From NCBI GenBank assembly GCA_005656395.1, contig SRSI01000045.1, positions 62,001-126,000 of the forward strand: 64,000 bases of DNA. The letters run 5' to 3'. Of this stretch, positions 34,001 through 45,375 are shown piece after piece. The first letter of the stretch is position 1. Each line of letters starts with the position of its first letter. The position numbers were made by a program, and so were the translations under genes. Below the pieces are notes generated by a model. It had not been told where the DNA came from and did not search any database. It saw nothing but the letters and a program-made list of their open reading frames with translations. Source of the DNA: Strongyloides papillosus. Taxonomy: Eukaryota > Nematoda > Chromadorea > Rhabditida > Strongyloididae.

Positions 34001-34658
34001 GGCATTCACTATATGCTATTGTTATTGCACATGGCTCCAAAACTTCTTTAACATCATCCTCCTTAGGCTTTTCAAAATAATAAAACATTTTCTTGATATA
34101 GACTACGTTGTCATTCGATGAATTAACCTTCACAAGCTCATTGTTCTTATTCTTCGTGAAAACAAGAGGTCCATCAGCAGGTGAACTGTTGCATTTTGTG
34201 TGCATTAACGGAACCATTAATGGTATAAACGTCGCTTCAGGAAGATTTGAAGAATTTCCATAATTCCCCCAGTATACATCATACTTCCAATGACAACTCT
34301 GGTTTCCAGTATCATTCATAAAAATAACTCCTCCACAATCAACGTTTATGAGCCCAGGAGATTTTTTCATTAAGGGTATCCACGCAAACAGCTCGTTGTC
34401 GGTATTATAAGTTAGTGCTGATCGTCTCAAAAACGTATTGGGAGAAAATTCATTACTATCATTTGTATGTTTATACCCAAAGTATGGACACTTTATGAGT
34501 ACGACATCTGAAGTTGTATTGACCGTTAACCTAATCGGAAATGTTGTTTCATTGATGATTCCAGGAACAGAAGGGAAATAGTTTGTAACTTCTTCACAGT
34601 ATATTGATAATGGCACCAAGGCCAAAGAAGCAGCCAAGAAATACAATAGTATAGACAT
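31098..34658 (-). CDS. Receptor-type tandem protein tyrosine phosphatase, first PTP domain dead, second with catalytic residues
   Basis: Four exons: 34658-32871, 32829-31849, 31802-31508, 31462-31098; 1142 residues. The third intron is only 45 bases, has no stop and keeps frame, so it is easily missed. Removing it restores WPDK-SVP and D1020. Signal peptide (MSILLYFLAASLALVPLS), an ectodomain of ~430 residues with many N-glycosylation sites and no named domain recognised, one TM (HVLIIILIIVAAIITTILCT), then two PTP domains. In domain 1 the P-loop HCSAGxGR has become HSTEGTDSR (Cys to Ser at 723) and WPD has become WRE, so it cannot work as a phosphatase. Domain 2 keeps HCSAGVGRTG (C1050), WPD and the Q-loop region. 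A decayed copy of the ectodomain lies at 46.1-48.7 kb, so this family duplicates locally. Confidence 0.85.
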
Positions 34659-35319
34659 TATATTTGTTCTTATGTTGGAAGTTGTTAATTATATCATTTT
34701 TTCTGACACTAAAATTTTAAATATATTACAATATAATATTAAAATTCTTACCAAAATTAACATTTATTAAATTAGAATAAAGCATTAAATTCAAAAGATT
34801 TTAATTAATGGCATCAATGGTACTACATTCAAGATAAAATACTTCTGATTCGTACCAGTTATTAAGTAAAATGATTTGCAGTAAAAATATGTTGTAGTTT
34901 TCCGAGATATTACACGTAATTTAGTGCATTTCAACAAGAAATACACAACTGGAGACTTAGAATGTTTCAATTCTGGAAGTAATGGATAATGACAAATTGC
35001 AATAACCATCTCCTTGGGATATAACATTTTCAAATTCCATGAAATATCGTCTATTAGTAAGGATACTACCCTGTATTTGTTGATCCTTCTTTATTATTGC
35101 TTGATCTCTCACTAATAAGATTTGCTGCGAAAATTAACATTTTAGTATGATTTGGTACTTTGCTAAATGCTCCAAGATATATCAAAATAATGCATTTGAA
35201 CTAGAAAATATAAGATCAACACAAAAAACACACATACATACAAATTTCCGCATAAAAATGTGATTTTTTGCCACTTTGACGATCTGTAGCAGTGAAATAT
35301 TGAAAAATACCAAAAGGGA
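34659..35319. other. Spacer upstream of receptor phosphatase gene
   Basis: A minus-strand frame at 34791-35033 (80 codons, with VVYFLLKC and TTYFYCKSFYL) has no signal, splice partner or family likeness I can name. It may be a gene relic. The phosphatase promoter presumably lies in 34659-34790. Confidence 0.35.
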
Positions 35320-35391
35320 TTCCCATACCGGGAATCGAACCCGGGCCGCGTGGGTGAAAACCACGAATCCTAACCACTAGACCATATGGGA
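35320..35391 (-). tRNA. tRNA-Glu (TTC)
   Basis: 72 bases. Acceptor stem TCCCATA/TATGGGA with discriminator A. A-box TGGTCTAGTGG, anticodon loop GTTTTCACC giving anticodon TTC. T-arm CCCGGGTTCGATTCCCGGT. A TTTT stretch follows on the minus strand as pol III terminator. No intron, no CCA encoded, as normal for a nuclear tRNA gene. Confidence 0.97.
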
Positions 35392-36446
35392 GGCGCCCGA
35401 AGCCCTTTTTGATAGATTCCGGGGCCATTGAACAGAAAAAACATCCCATTTCAAGCAATTTCCTTCGTTCACAGATAAAACACAAATTTCCTGTCTTTTT
35501 TTGCATAATTATCATTATATTTTGTTTTTTTCACATTTTCTAGCTCATTATTTTGAATATATTTCCTAAAAATCCACTGTGAATACCAAGAAATTTGAAT
35601 ACAAGAGAAAACTAACCTTTAAAACAATTATTTCAAAATAAAACATTATTAAATTATATAAATTAAAAAATCATTAACACAGACAAGTTTTAGTGGCTAG
35701 ATTCCCATAAAACAATTAGAATCCATTCTCCGTTCCCCAATAATTAGACAATGATGAAACTTCTATCTGAAAACAAAAACAATTTAATGCACGAAACCAC
35801 TCTTTAATTCATGAATGTCTACTAAAAGAGTAGTCGGGAAAAGTAAAACAAGACAAAGAAACACACTACACAAACCCTACATTTTTAAAGCCAAACAATT
35901 ACCAGACAATAAAAAAGATGACGATAAAACAATTTTACCTCTTAATTCACCAAATTATATCATAATTCCAATTTAAAAAGAAACCTCTATTTGATTGGTG
36001 GTCACAAATATTGTGAAATGTGAATGGTCATGTCTTGTATGTTATCATATCACATTTCTATAAATTGTTTTTTTAATAACCAATAACTAAAACTGTTTTA
36101 ACTCCTCTTCTCCAATTGACTTTTATAAAATACTTGCTGTCTTGAGTCTATTTTGTTTAAAAACTTTTCATCTTTCATTATTCGATCACTATAATTTTCT
36201 ATTAATTATAGATAAATACGGTTTTTACGTTAGTTAATGTACTGATTACACTTTTAATTTTTGATGATTTGAACATTTGTTGTGAAATCAACTATATTAT
36301 GACATACTTTTTTACTTTATGATGTATTATTCCGATATGTGATAACTTTTTATTTTCTTTATTTTTCCAGAAAACTATTGAATTTACCTGTATATAAAAA
36401 GAATAACTCTTTTCGTTATTATTTTCTATATCAACTAATTTGAACA
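35392..36446. other. AT-rich intergenic region
   Basis: About 1 kb with no supported gene. It contains the promoter side of the coiled-coil gene that starts at 36447. Confidence 0.5.
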
Positions 36447-38820
36447 ATGTTTGAAAAGATAAAAAAATTTTGGTCATCAAATTCTAATGTAAGTAGGACC
36501 CGTAAATCTAGTCCACGATTTGTTAGGACCAAGTCTGGGAGAAGTATCTCGACATTCACTTTCAAGAAGACATCACGCCCATCCTGTAAGTTTTGTTTAG
36601 TCTCTTATCATTTAGTATTTTTGTTGCAGATTCTAAAGAAGGTGATTATGCCACACCACCAGTCGTTGGTAGGCCACCTAATACTTTACCAAATGTTGCT
36701 GTGGCTCCACGTGATGATGTTTATGATAATCTTCATGCCCATCAGAGTCAAAAAGCTATTAGGAGACCCAGTATACCAAGTATTGAGGATGAGGAAACTT
36801 TAACATTGCTAAATCAAGACATGGTTGCACAAAGTCCTCCTGGAGGTTATTCCGATAACAATACCAGTTTCTGTGGATTCCCAGGAAGAGAGAGTCCAAG
36901 CATCAGAGGTACAGATCATTGGCTAGGTAAGTACTATCACACAATGTATTTCATAATTATTTTTTAAGGTTCGGCAAAAGAAGAGTATCTCAGACACTAT
37001 AGGGATTCGGAAAGGCCTTCATTGAATGTGAATCCATCGTCAACTCTAAATTACCGTTCATATATGATGCCTAAAACTAGGAGGACACGGAGCTTTGCTC
37101 ATCTTCCTGGTTCTTCAAAACAGTCGTCGGGATCAAGTAATGTTAGTCAAGGAGCTAGCCAAGTGTACAACAATCAGTCGGGTATCTATGGAGAGAGAGG
37201 AGCAGTAAGACGTCAGGAACCATCTCTATCTTCATCTGGGTAAGTATCATGAAATGAAAATTCAACTGTTACTGTTATTTTAGATTCGTATCAAACATTT
37301 CATCACCAGTGTGCAGAGATAGATACAGGAATGTTGATAGTGAATCGCCATATAGAGTAGTGGAGACCAGATATCCAAGGTACTCCAACTCAAGTGAGCT
37401 TCTATCTCCACCAAGAAACCCAAGAGTCAGTGTGGGATCTGTCTACACACCAGGCCCTTGTTCAACTCCAATAAAGGGTACATCAAACATTTATGGCAAT
37501 GCAAGAAATGCACAAGATGTCTTCTTCGATAAATCTTCTAGATGCGGGGTTTCATCAGCTGTTAGTTGTCAGAGAATCGATGAAATTGAAGAATCACTTC
37601 GGGATATCCAACGGAAGATGAGTACCTCGACATCAATTCAGACACCATCAAATGTCCAAACAGATGGTTCTCAACAAGCATTACTCTCAATATTGATGGA
37701 TAAGAAAAATGAAGCCGATCGTCTCAGGGAGAAGGTCAAAAAATTGGAAAATAGGTTGCAGATGCAAAAATGTAACTTTGCTGAGGAGACAGAGAAGTTG
37801 CAATTGGAGGCTGAAAACATCAGGCATAAGTTAAAGTTGATGACGGAGAAGTTTAACAGATTGGACCAGGAGTACCGTCGTTATAGAGAAGCAACACTCG
37901 TCACGGAGAATGATTTCCAGAAAAGTTTAGATGATATGGATAAAATCAAAAAGGATTATGAAACTGAAATTAGTTGCTTGAAGCAGAAATTGACTAGTGT
38001 CCTCGTTATGGATGATGACAAATCTTCGTCTATGAATGAAGCAAACAAGTTGCTGGAGGATGAAAATGCTGTATTGTTAAATAAACTCGATGAAAAGGAG
38101 GAAGAGATAACAAAGCTGAAGAATGAATTGAATCACCATCGTTCATTTAAAATTCTTAACGACGATGAGTATGATGATGATAATCTCCTAGTGTTGGATG
38201 AATTCAAGGATGAGAATAATACTCCAGAAAATGGAAGTAAAAAGGAAGAGACTTTCAAAAGTGTCAGTTCAGCTCTGTCAAAAATCCATCTCTCTTCACT
38301 TCACTCACCATCCAACAGTTCAGGCTTCGGTGGATCACATTCTCATGGTTTCATTAGTTCTCCTCTTATAGAAAAACCGTCAAATTCATTAACGAAAAAC
38401 TCTGTTGCTGGTTCTTTGTCTAATAACTTGAATGAAATATCCTCCAGTGACAGGACAGCCACTCTAATGACTATCCAACCAAGGATCCAAAGAATCATTA
38501 AAGATAGTAATGAAGTTGGAAAACGCCTGCGTATGATTTCTAAATGTTTCTCGGAGATATCCTCAAACATTGTCGATGGAAAGGAGCCCGGATTCCATAA
38601 GCTGGCTTCACGTTTCAATGATTCATCGGATTCGGATGATGACATAAATAATTTTGAAAATAAGATGTCATATAACAGTCTCCAATTTGAGGATGTTATT
38701 CGTAAACATCAGGAGGATATTCAGAAGGCTGAGAAGTTCTTGTCACAGGTCTCTAGCAACATCATTCACTATACAACAAGAACACCAGGAGAAAACAATC
38801 CTGTGTGTAATATCCAATGA
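36447..38820 (+). CDS. Ser-rich coiled-coil protein, 747 residues
   Basis: Four exons: 36447-36585, 36630-36926, 36969-37239, 37284-38820, all GT-AG (donors GTAAGT or GTAAGTAC) and in phase. The N-terminal ~290 residues are basic and Ser/Pro/Arg-rich, probably disordered (SRTRKSSPRFVRTKSGRSIS, SFAHLPGSSKQSSGSS), with many SP/TP sites. A Cys-containing region precedes a coiled coil at about 330-535 (RIDEIEESLRDIQRKM, LREKVKKLENRLQM, ENAVLLNKLDEKEEEITKLK). An acidic link, a Ser-rich part (SGFGGSHSHGF) and a second helical region (RIQRIIKDSNEVGKRLRMIS) close the protein. No signal peptide, TM or catalytic domain. The style is that of a cytoskeletal or centrosomal scaffold, but I do not recognise the family. 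Confidence 0.82.
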
Positions 38821-39131
38821 GATGGTATTTTCCAAGGAGGAATTGTATATATTTGTAAAGTTACTTGTTTTAAAAGTTTGCAGATCAACTTAATCTGCTT
38901 TTAAAAGATTTGTTTTGTTTATTATTAGTAATATTTTAAAAGATTTTAAATGATATGGAAAAAAATCTTCTTTTTAATAATTTGTATATAGATTTTATTG
39001 TAGTATGACAAAGATTTATTTCGATAATAAAATAATTTTAGAAGTTTGGTGTTTTTTAAAACTTTATTGTGTGTCATGTCATAAGAGATTGTAGTAGAGA
39101 AATTAAATATATATTACTTTTATTATTCTAA

Positions 39132-40403
39132 TTAATAAGTAGAAGTTTCAGTGGTAACAGACTCACTGTCTGTAGTCATTTCACTTTCCTGATCCATTTC
39201 CTTTCTGATGTCATGTAAAACTTGGATACCCTGATTGAAAATAGCTTTTTTCTTCTTCCTATAAGCATCATTACTTCTCTTATGTATGAAGAATGTCATA
39301 CAGGCAATAACAACTCCAAGTATTAGGGTAAGTGGAATTAACGAAACAGCGTGATCCATTATCCATGATTCATATTCCCCATTATCCAGTGAATCCGACT
39401 GAGAAATCAATGTTGGTTCCGAAGACTTATCATCAACAACCCCAATATTCTCCTTATATTGACTGACCACAAAACTAAACAAATATTTTAATGCCCTTTT
39501 TATATCATTCTCCATCAACTATTCGTTATCATAATACCTTTCCATTTCGACGATTTCAGATAGTGAGGTAAAGTGTGATTTTATACTGAACATGTAAAAA
39601 TTTTCCTGCAGACTTCTTTCTAACAACGGTTCTGGTTCATTATCACCCTCAACTAATTTCCGATAGGTAAATTTGTTACTTGCTAGTTTTAAATTAAGGT
39701 CTGCCATGTATTTATTCATAATCTTTTCGATTTGTTAAATCATATCTTTTTTAAATTCTCTAAATTGATTGTTGTTTTTGAAAGGATAAGGTCTCCCATT
39801 TGGCATTGGATTTAGCATAACAAAAATTCCCAGACCAATAAAGTTATCACATTCCTTGGGTGTTCTAGTGATTATAAAGTACATCTCATTTTTTGAACTT
39901 TTGCCAATAACCTTTTTCAACTTTTCACAGTCACTATCATCAATGATAGAATCATTGTGCATTAACGGACCAAGTTTTATCTCCCTAATGCTTATCCTTT
40001 TGGCAAATACCAAAGATATTTAATAACACCTTATTTGATAACGTATTGTTCTTGATTGAGTGAAGTTGTCGTAGAATAGGTGCATTTTGATATGGTTAAA
40101 TGATATATCAATAGAAATCTATAAATAATTATATTTTGACGGTATTGTGAAACTTACAGGATCGGAACTTAGACAATCATCCACGTATCCTTGGCCTCCG
40201 ATGGTTTTATTATGAGTGTAGTTTGTTGTATCTCCTATTTGGTTGGATAGAGTCAATCCACGAAACATATTATCCAACTCCAATTCTTTTTCTGCTCCAC
40301 TAAGGGGAGTCTCAGCTTCAAGATCGTTACCATGTATTTGTGAAAATATCAACAGAATTACAACTAACTTAGCAAACATATAAATGAAGATATAAAAAAG
40401 CAT
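39132..40403 (-). pseudogene. Type I membrane protein gene with three in-frame stops, reading frame otherwise intact
   Basis: Exon 1 (40403-40158; the Met at 40379 gives the better signal peptide, MFAKLVVILLIFSQIHG) ends at a GTAAGT donor after Asp-Pro. Exon 2 starts at 40118 after TTTATAG, phase 0, and runs to the TAA at 39132. In this one frame there are three stops: TAA at 40020-40022, TAA at 39735-39737 and TAG at 39519-39521, but no frameshift over about 330 codons. The pieces make a sensible single-pass protein: signal peptide, N-glycosylated ectodomain (TNYTHNKT, with Cys), a core with GPLMHNDSIID and GIFVMLNPMPNGRPYP, TM (VSLIPLTLILGVVIACMTFFI) and a basic then acidic Ser/Thr tail (TTDSESVTTETSTY). 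No intron was found that would remove the stops. No family recognised. A recent pseudogene is the simplest reading. Confidence 0.6.
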
Positions 40404-40653
40404 TTCTACTTCCCTTCTTATACAAAAAAAACATATTCAAAATTTTTGTAATATTAAAAAATTTATTTTTACACAAAAAACATTTAAATAAATGTTAGTA
40501 AATATTATACATTATATACACCATTATTAACAACTAAAAGTACAAATAAAAAAAATTATATATATAAAATAAATCTGACTATATGATAATGAATTTAATG
40601 AGTCCCTTCAGGCGATAGTATGCTATGGCAAAATCGTACTATATATCTGGAGT

Positions 40654-40839
40654 TCAATGTTCTTCTGACAATTCAGAGACAACAACGTCAACTTCTGGTA
40701 ACGTCGAGACAGGATAAACGATGGTAGCCTAAAATGTGATGAAAATTTCTTAGATAATTTGATGAATAAAATTAAAACTTACCCCTCCGAAACATCTGGG
40801 AATTGTCAGGATATTTTCATTGACGTCAGGTTCCGCCAT
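40654..40839 (-). CDS. Candidate micro-gene, 43 residues, two exons
   Basis: ATG 40839, exon 1 40839-40783 (19 codons), a 54-base intron with canonical GTAAGT donor and TTTTAG acceptor, exon 2 40728-40654, stop TGA. The peptide starts MAEPDVNENILTIPRCFGG and ends VSELSEEH: acidic, no signal peptide, one Cys. A TTTCAG acceptor lies 16 bases before the ATG, typical of a nematode mRNA leader. The good splice signals and base composition, richer in C and G than the flanks, favour a real gene. It could also be the last exons of something larger or a fragment. Family unknown. Confidence 0.4.
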
Positions 40840-41939
40840 TATTACTAGAAGTATAACTGAAATTAATTGTAATTATTATAAGTATAACAGTGGAAAGAAT
40901 AAGAGCAGAATTACACGGAATCTACAATATAAAAAAATGAAATGACAACGATGGTATTTATAGAAAAAATGTTTTTGCCTTTGAGTTCTTTGGAGCAGAG
41001 CTTATCAATATGGGACACTGTAACATACTAAATGATAAGATTATTGTAAAATAAGTGATATGCAAAGTGATGTATTAATTGACTTAAGTATTTAGTTAAC
41101 TAAATGTAGAAATGATACTCTGTGAACCAATACTGTTAAGAGCCGAGATGTTTTTCAGTTTGACAAAATCAGTTATCAATTTCGATGGGCTAATTTCATA
41201 TGTCATTCCATTTTCTATGTTGTTTGAGAGTCGAAGCTCATGACTCTTATAGTTACAATTAAAAAAACAATTGAAAGAAGAGTAAAAACAATTTCCATCT
41301 ACAACTAATATGGAACGAAAGAACACCTTATCACTTTGGCCTTAATTACCGAGAAACATGAACAGTAAAAGAACTTTAAATTTCGATTTTAGTTCATCGT
41401 TTGCGAAATCAAAACTGATCTTAGGTTTTTCGCAAAACTCAATAACACCTTTTTTCGCATAATATTTCCTCTCTCTCATGCATGGCAAGACAAAATCTGT
41501 ATTGTGTATTCATTATTCTCTCTCATACACCTACACCTTGGGATACAATATTAAAATTAATTGGTTAAAGTTGACGCAATCTCTCCTTCTTTTGAAACAT
41601 AGACAATGAATTGGGCGGGTACCTCATTGTAATTTTTAGTTTTGAGTAATATGCCTTCACAAACATTTACCTTTTTACACCAAAAGAATTGTTTTAAATT
41701 GTACTTTATTCAAATTTATTTCTACTAATTAAAAGAGTCTCTTTTGTGGAACAAATGTTGTGTTCACTATGATAAGAGTTGATGGTATTATTTCTTCAGA
41801 TAATTTTAAAATACTTGTTTTTGTTTTAGCTTTAATATTCTTTGTGATTGTATGCGTGTTGATATATATTCCAAAATTTAGTTTCTTATTTTTTTCTCTT
41901 AATTAATTATTTAATGTTGTTTTTAGTGTATATTTAAGT
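40840..41939. other. Intergenic region upstream of chromodomain gene
   Basis: A minus-strand frame at 41096-41326 (76 codons) has no supporting feature. 41400-41940 presumably holds the chromodomain gene promoter; a TTTTTAG acceptor lies 14 bases before its ATG and may receive a spliced leader. Confidence 0.4.
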
Positions 41940-42781
41940 ATGGCTAGAACACCTAAAAATCCTTCTCCTTCAGAGGAACGTGTTATGGAGAGTATTCTTG
42001 GTAAAAGTATCAAGGATGGCAAAACTCTCTACAGAGTTAAGTGGAAGGGATTGTCTTTGGATGAGGCAACATGGGAACCTGAAAGTAATATTGTAAGTTG
42101 TAAATATCCTAGAGAATATATTTTTTTCAGAAATTGTCATTTGTCAAGAGGTATGAGGAAAGCATCAACAAAGGAGTACCATTTTCGGAGACTAAGAACT
42201 ACAGTGCTGATGATGAAAAACCCAAAAAGGCCAAGAGGGACAAACCAAAAGCTGTTGATGAATATGGGTTCAATAAGTATGGTCCGAAATATATATGGGT
42301 TAAGCAAGGTGATGACCTCAAAGAATTATATACAAGATCAACGAGGGTAGGTTTCCATCAACCTAAAGTGTAATTAATGATTTATTTTTTAGAAATACTT
42401 GAAAAAGCAAAAACTGCCACAACTCCTCCACCTAGATTTGTTTTGTCTGCTTCTCAACGACCACGATCTACTGGCCAAATAAGAGTACTAAAGACAGTCA
42501 ACTCCCAAAGGAGACAAAGTACTGGCAGTAGAAAAAGAAAGCTTAGTGAAAATAGCAATTGTCACCTCGATAGACTCATGAAGAGTGCTAAAAAGGGAAC
42601 GAGGTACTCTGAAGTAAACATCCTTGGTGTTCTTGGGGCTCAGTACAACTTGATGAGGGAGAAGTATTACTTGGTACAGTTAACAAGTAAGAATGTTGTA
42701 CCAATTCATCCAGATGATATTCCTCCTAAATTCAAGGATGAGTGCTCGCGAATCAATGAAAATGCTTTATTTGGTTTTTGA
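41940..42781 (+). CDS. Chromodomain protein with incomplete aromatic cage, 253 residues
   Basis: Three exons: 41940-42092, 42131-42350, 42393-42781. The second donor is taken at 42351 (GTTTCC, after ...ACGAGGGTAG). The nicer-looking GTAGGT four bases earlier would put exon 3 out of frame and end early. The chromodomain fills residues about 12-65: ERVMESILGKSIKDGKTLY, VKWKGLSLDEATWEPESN, then a helix FVKRYEES. In HP1 proteins three aromatic residues hold methyl-lysine. Here the first is Arg (EERV for EEYV), the second Trp is kept, and the third is Leu (WKGL for WKGF/Y). The rest is basic (PKKAKRDKPK, RKRKL), followed by RYSEVNILGVLGAQYNLMREKYYLVQL near the end, which may be a small chromoshadow-like fold. 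Nuclear chromatin protein by inference. Confidence 0.85.
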
Positions 42782-42942
42782 GTCCATTGTATGAATCTTT
42801 TAACTTTGATAAGTTTTAATAATTTTTGTATATTTATTGTATTTATTTTGTTTCTGTAATAAACTATGAAATGGTTTTTTGTCCTATCATTTGTATTCTT
42901 TTTGGGGAGGGTTTTCAAGGGATTTTGTGTCAGAAATTCTGA

Positions 42943-43128
<186 letters not shown>

Positions 43129-43296
43129 TAAAATATTCGTAGAATACTGCTTTTTCTTGTTGAATTACGTTTTTTATATAGAATATATTTAACTATTTTA
43201 ATCTAATATCCCTTTATCCTTGTCATTTACATCAATTACATTTTGATCTCTTAGTGTCTTGATGTTACATTGAGATATTAGGATGTACATTTTGTC

Positions 43297-43440
43297 CGCC
43301 ACTATATGCATGGAAAACGCCACTATATGCATGAAAAACGCCACTATATGCATGAAAAACGCCACTATATGCATAAAAATCGCCACTGCTGTATCTGACG
43401 AAAACGCCACTATATGCATTAATACCGCCACTATATATAG
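43297..43440 (+). repeat. Left subterminal repeat array of MULE (CGCCACTATATGCAT, 21-bp period)
   Basis: Units start at 43297, 43318, 43339, 43360 and 43381 (the fifth diverged), exactly 21 bases apart, then at 43405 and 43426. 21 bases is two DNA turns, so a transposase dimer series could bind one face. The same 15-mer sits inverted at 45289-45303 and 45335-45349. Confidence 0.9.
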
Positions 43441-43547
43441 CATGAACGTCAATTTGCATAAAGAAAAAATCTAAAATTGTAATTATTTTTAAAGCAATAT
43501 AATATATATATGATATCAATAATAATGTCCTTCATTTTTTTTTCAAT

Positions 43548-45208
43548 ATGACGAGCAAACAGTCATCATTTTTTCCTTACTTTTCCACAATTAATAAAGA
43601 GGAGTATGAAAATAAAATCGCTTTAGAAAGTATGAGGAAAAAAACAACAAAAGGTGAATTCTGTTATTATGTATGTAAAAAAGAAAAGTGTAAAAGGCGT
43701 TTTCGTACTACTTTCATCCCTACTGCTAACATATATATAATATCATCAAATAGTAAGTTTAAAAAGGCTGTTTGATAATGTTTTTTAGACGTTAGTCATA
43801 ATGAAAGTTGCTTTGAATCTAAGAAATTTACTATTGACGAGCAAACTAAAAAAGTAGTATTAGACATGTATTCTTCAAATGCAACACCCTTACAAATTGA
43901 AGTTTTTCTTCGTTCTGTAAGTTAATAAACAAATATTTTGATATTGTTTTTTACTTTTAGCAACAATTTACGTTAAACTTGTCATTACAACAAATAAGAA
44001 ATATGTGTTATACCAACAATAAAAAAGACACAAATTCTACTGATCATGTAAGAGATATAATTGAAAAAATTAAACAAGAAAATAAAGTTAAGGTCATTTA
44101 TGATAACATTGATATACAATCAAATTATGGTGAATTTTCTCTACTGTTATCCACTGATAGTCTTCTTGAATCTTTCAAAAAAAATGGTTCAACACTTCAT
44201 TGGGATGGAACATATAAACTTGGAAAAATTAAGTCAATTTGTCATATATTTGGATATGTTAGTAGAACAAATCATTTTGTTCCAATTGCTATTGGAATAT
44301 CAACTAAAGAAGACGCAAAAACTATTGAAAATATGCTTAATACACTCAAAAATCATGGAATTTTACCAAAACAAGTAATGGGAGATTGTTCATTAGCTTT
44401 TACATGTGCTGTTAAAAATGTTTATGGTAATATAAAAAGAAAATGTTGTTTTTTTCATGTATCACAAAGTGTTGACAGAAAATTCAAAAATTCAAAATAT
44501 AATAATCTTGTCAGGATACTTAGCTATAGTTTTGATGAAGATTGGTTTAATTCATTATGGGAAGTTGCAAAAAAAAGTTATTTAAATGAAGCTGAAGATA
44601 GTGAATTTCAAGAATATTTTGAAAATCTTTACATAAACACACATAAATATTGGTACGGACCATTAGTTAAAACAAATAATCATTTAGAATCATACAATAG
44701 AAGTATAAAAGTAAGTCATGAAAGCATAATTTGTATCATTTTTTAGTGTATTTTTAATAGAAGATCAAAAAATCTTGAAGGTTATTTTGGAGGAGTTGTA
44801 GAGTTAATAATTTATGCTAATTCAAAAATATTAGAAAGTGATGATGATGAATTTAATAAAATTACTAGAAAAATATACAAAGAAGCTTTTGAGCTAAAAA
44901 CATTAAATGTTCCTATAATTCGTTCAGGTCCCTATAGATGTGTTGCTATAGGAAGTAGTATTACAAATGAAGAGCTTAAAAATATGTTAAATGCATGTAG
45001 AAGCAAATCATGGTCTACAATTCAAGATTTTCAGAAATTGATTTCAATAGGATATTTAAATGATGGCACAATGTGCACTTGTATGGTTAATGGTATTCAA
45101 TGTGCTCACATAAAATATACTTTTGATGATATACCTCATGAAATTATCTCAAAACCATTAAAAGTAAGGAAAAAAAGAAAAAATATGGGATATGCATTGG
45201 AATATTAA
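43548..45208 (+). CDS. MULE transposase
   Basis: Exons 43548-43752, 43789-43916, 43961-44710, 44747-45208, with introns of 36-44 bases, all in phase; 514 residues. The N-terminus has a FLYWCH/WRKY-like zinc finger (GEFCYYVCKKEKCKRRFRT, then HNESC). The DDE catalytic core follows: D193 in HWDGTYK, D253 in VMGDCSLAF, and E354 in TNNHLESYN. A CCFFHVSQ motif lies between them, as usual in MULE transposases. Near the C-terminus, CTC followed by QCAH fits a SWIM-type zinc finger. The protein cuts and pastes the element by its terminal and subterminal repeats. The intron splits the catalytic core just after the Glu motif. Confidence 0.9.
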
Positions 45209-45375
45209 TTATTAGATTATTATAATATTTATATTTTTTTATTTATTAAATAAATTTTTGATTGGATTTTTTCGAAGTGGCGCAAATAATGCATATAGTG
45301 GCGGTTTTGTATACATTTAAGGTGGCGCACAATAATGCATATAGTGGCGCGATTTCTAATACATCCGAGATATTA

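Larger units (their letters stand above)
43281..45366 (+). mobile_element. Intact MULE (Mutator-like) DNA transposon with 9-bp target duplication
   Basis: 2086 bp. The 9-mer GAGATATTA occurs directly on both sides (43272-43280 and 45367-45375), the size expected for Mutator elements. Both ends start GGATGTA (reading inward) and carry the motif CGCCACTATATGCAT: seven copies, two diverged, inside the left end, and two inverted copies inside the right end. A four-exon transposase gene fills the interior with no damage. Perfect target duplication and intact exons point to a recent insertion, about 250 bases past the tRNA-Pro gene. Confidence 0.92.

Noticed and set aside
35216..35515. 99-codon minus-strand frame across tRNA-Glu
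   Set aside because: Open only by passing through the tRNA gene; no protein feature.
42347..42350. Using GTAGGT as donor of chromodomain exon 2
   Set aside because: It puts exon 3 out of frame and ends the protein early, whereas the GT four bases later joins a 129-codon frame.
43297..43440. Regularly spaced short repeats that look like a CRISPR array
   Set aside because: Spacing is 21 bases with only 6 bases between 15-mers, the same motif is inverted at the other transposon end, and the context is an animal-type genome. It is a transposon subterminal array.
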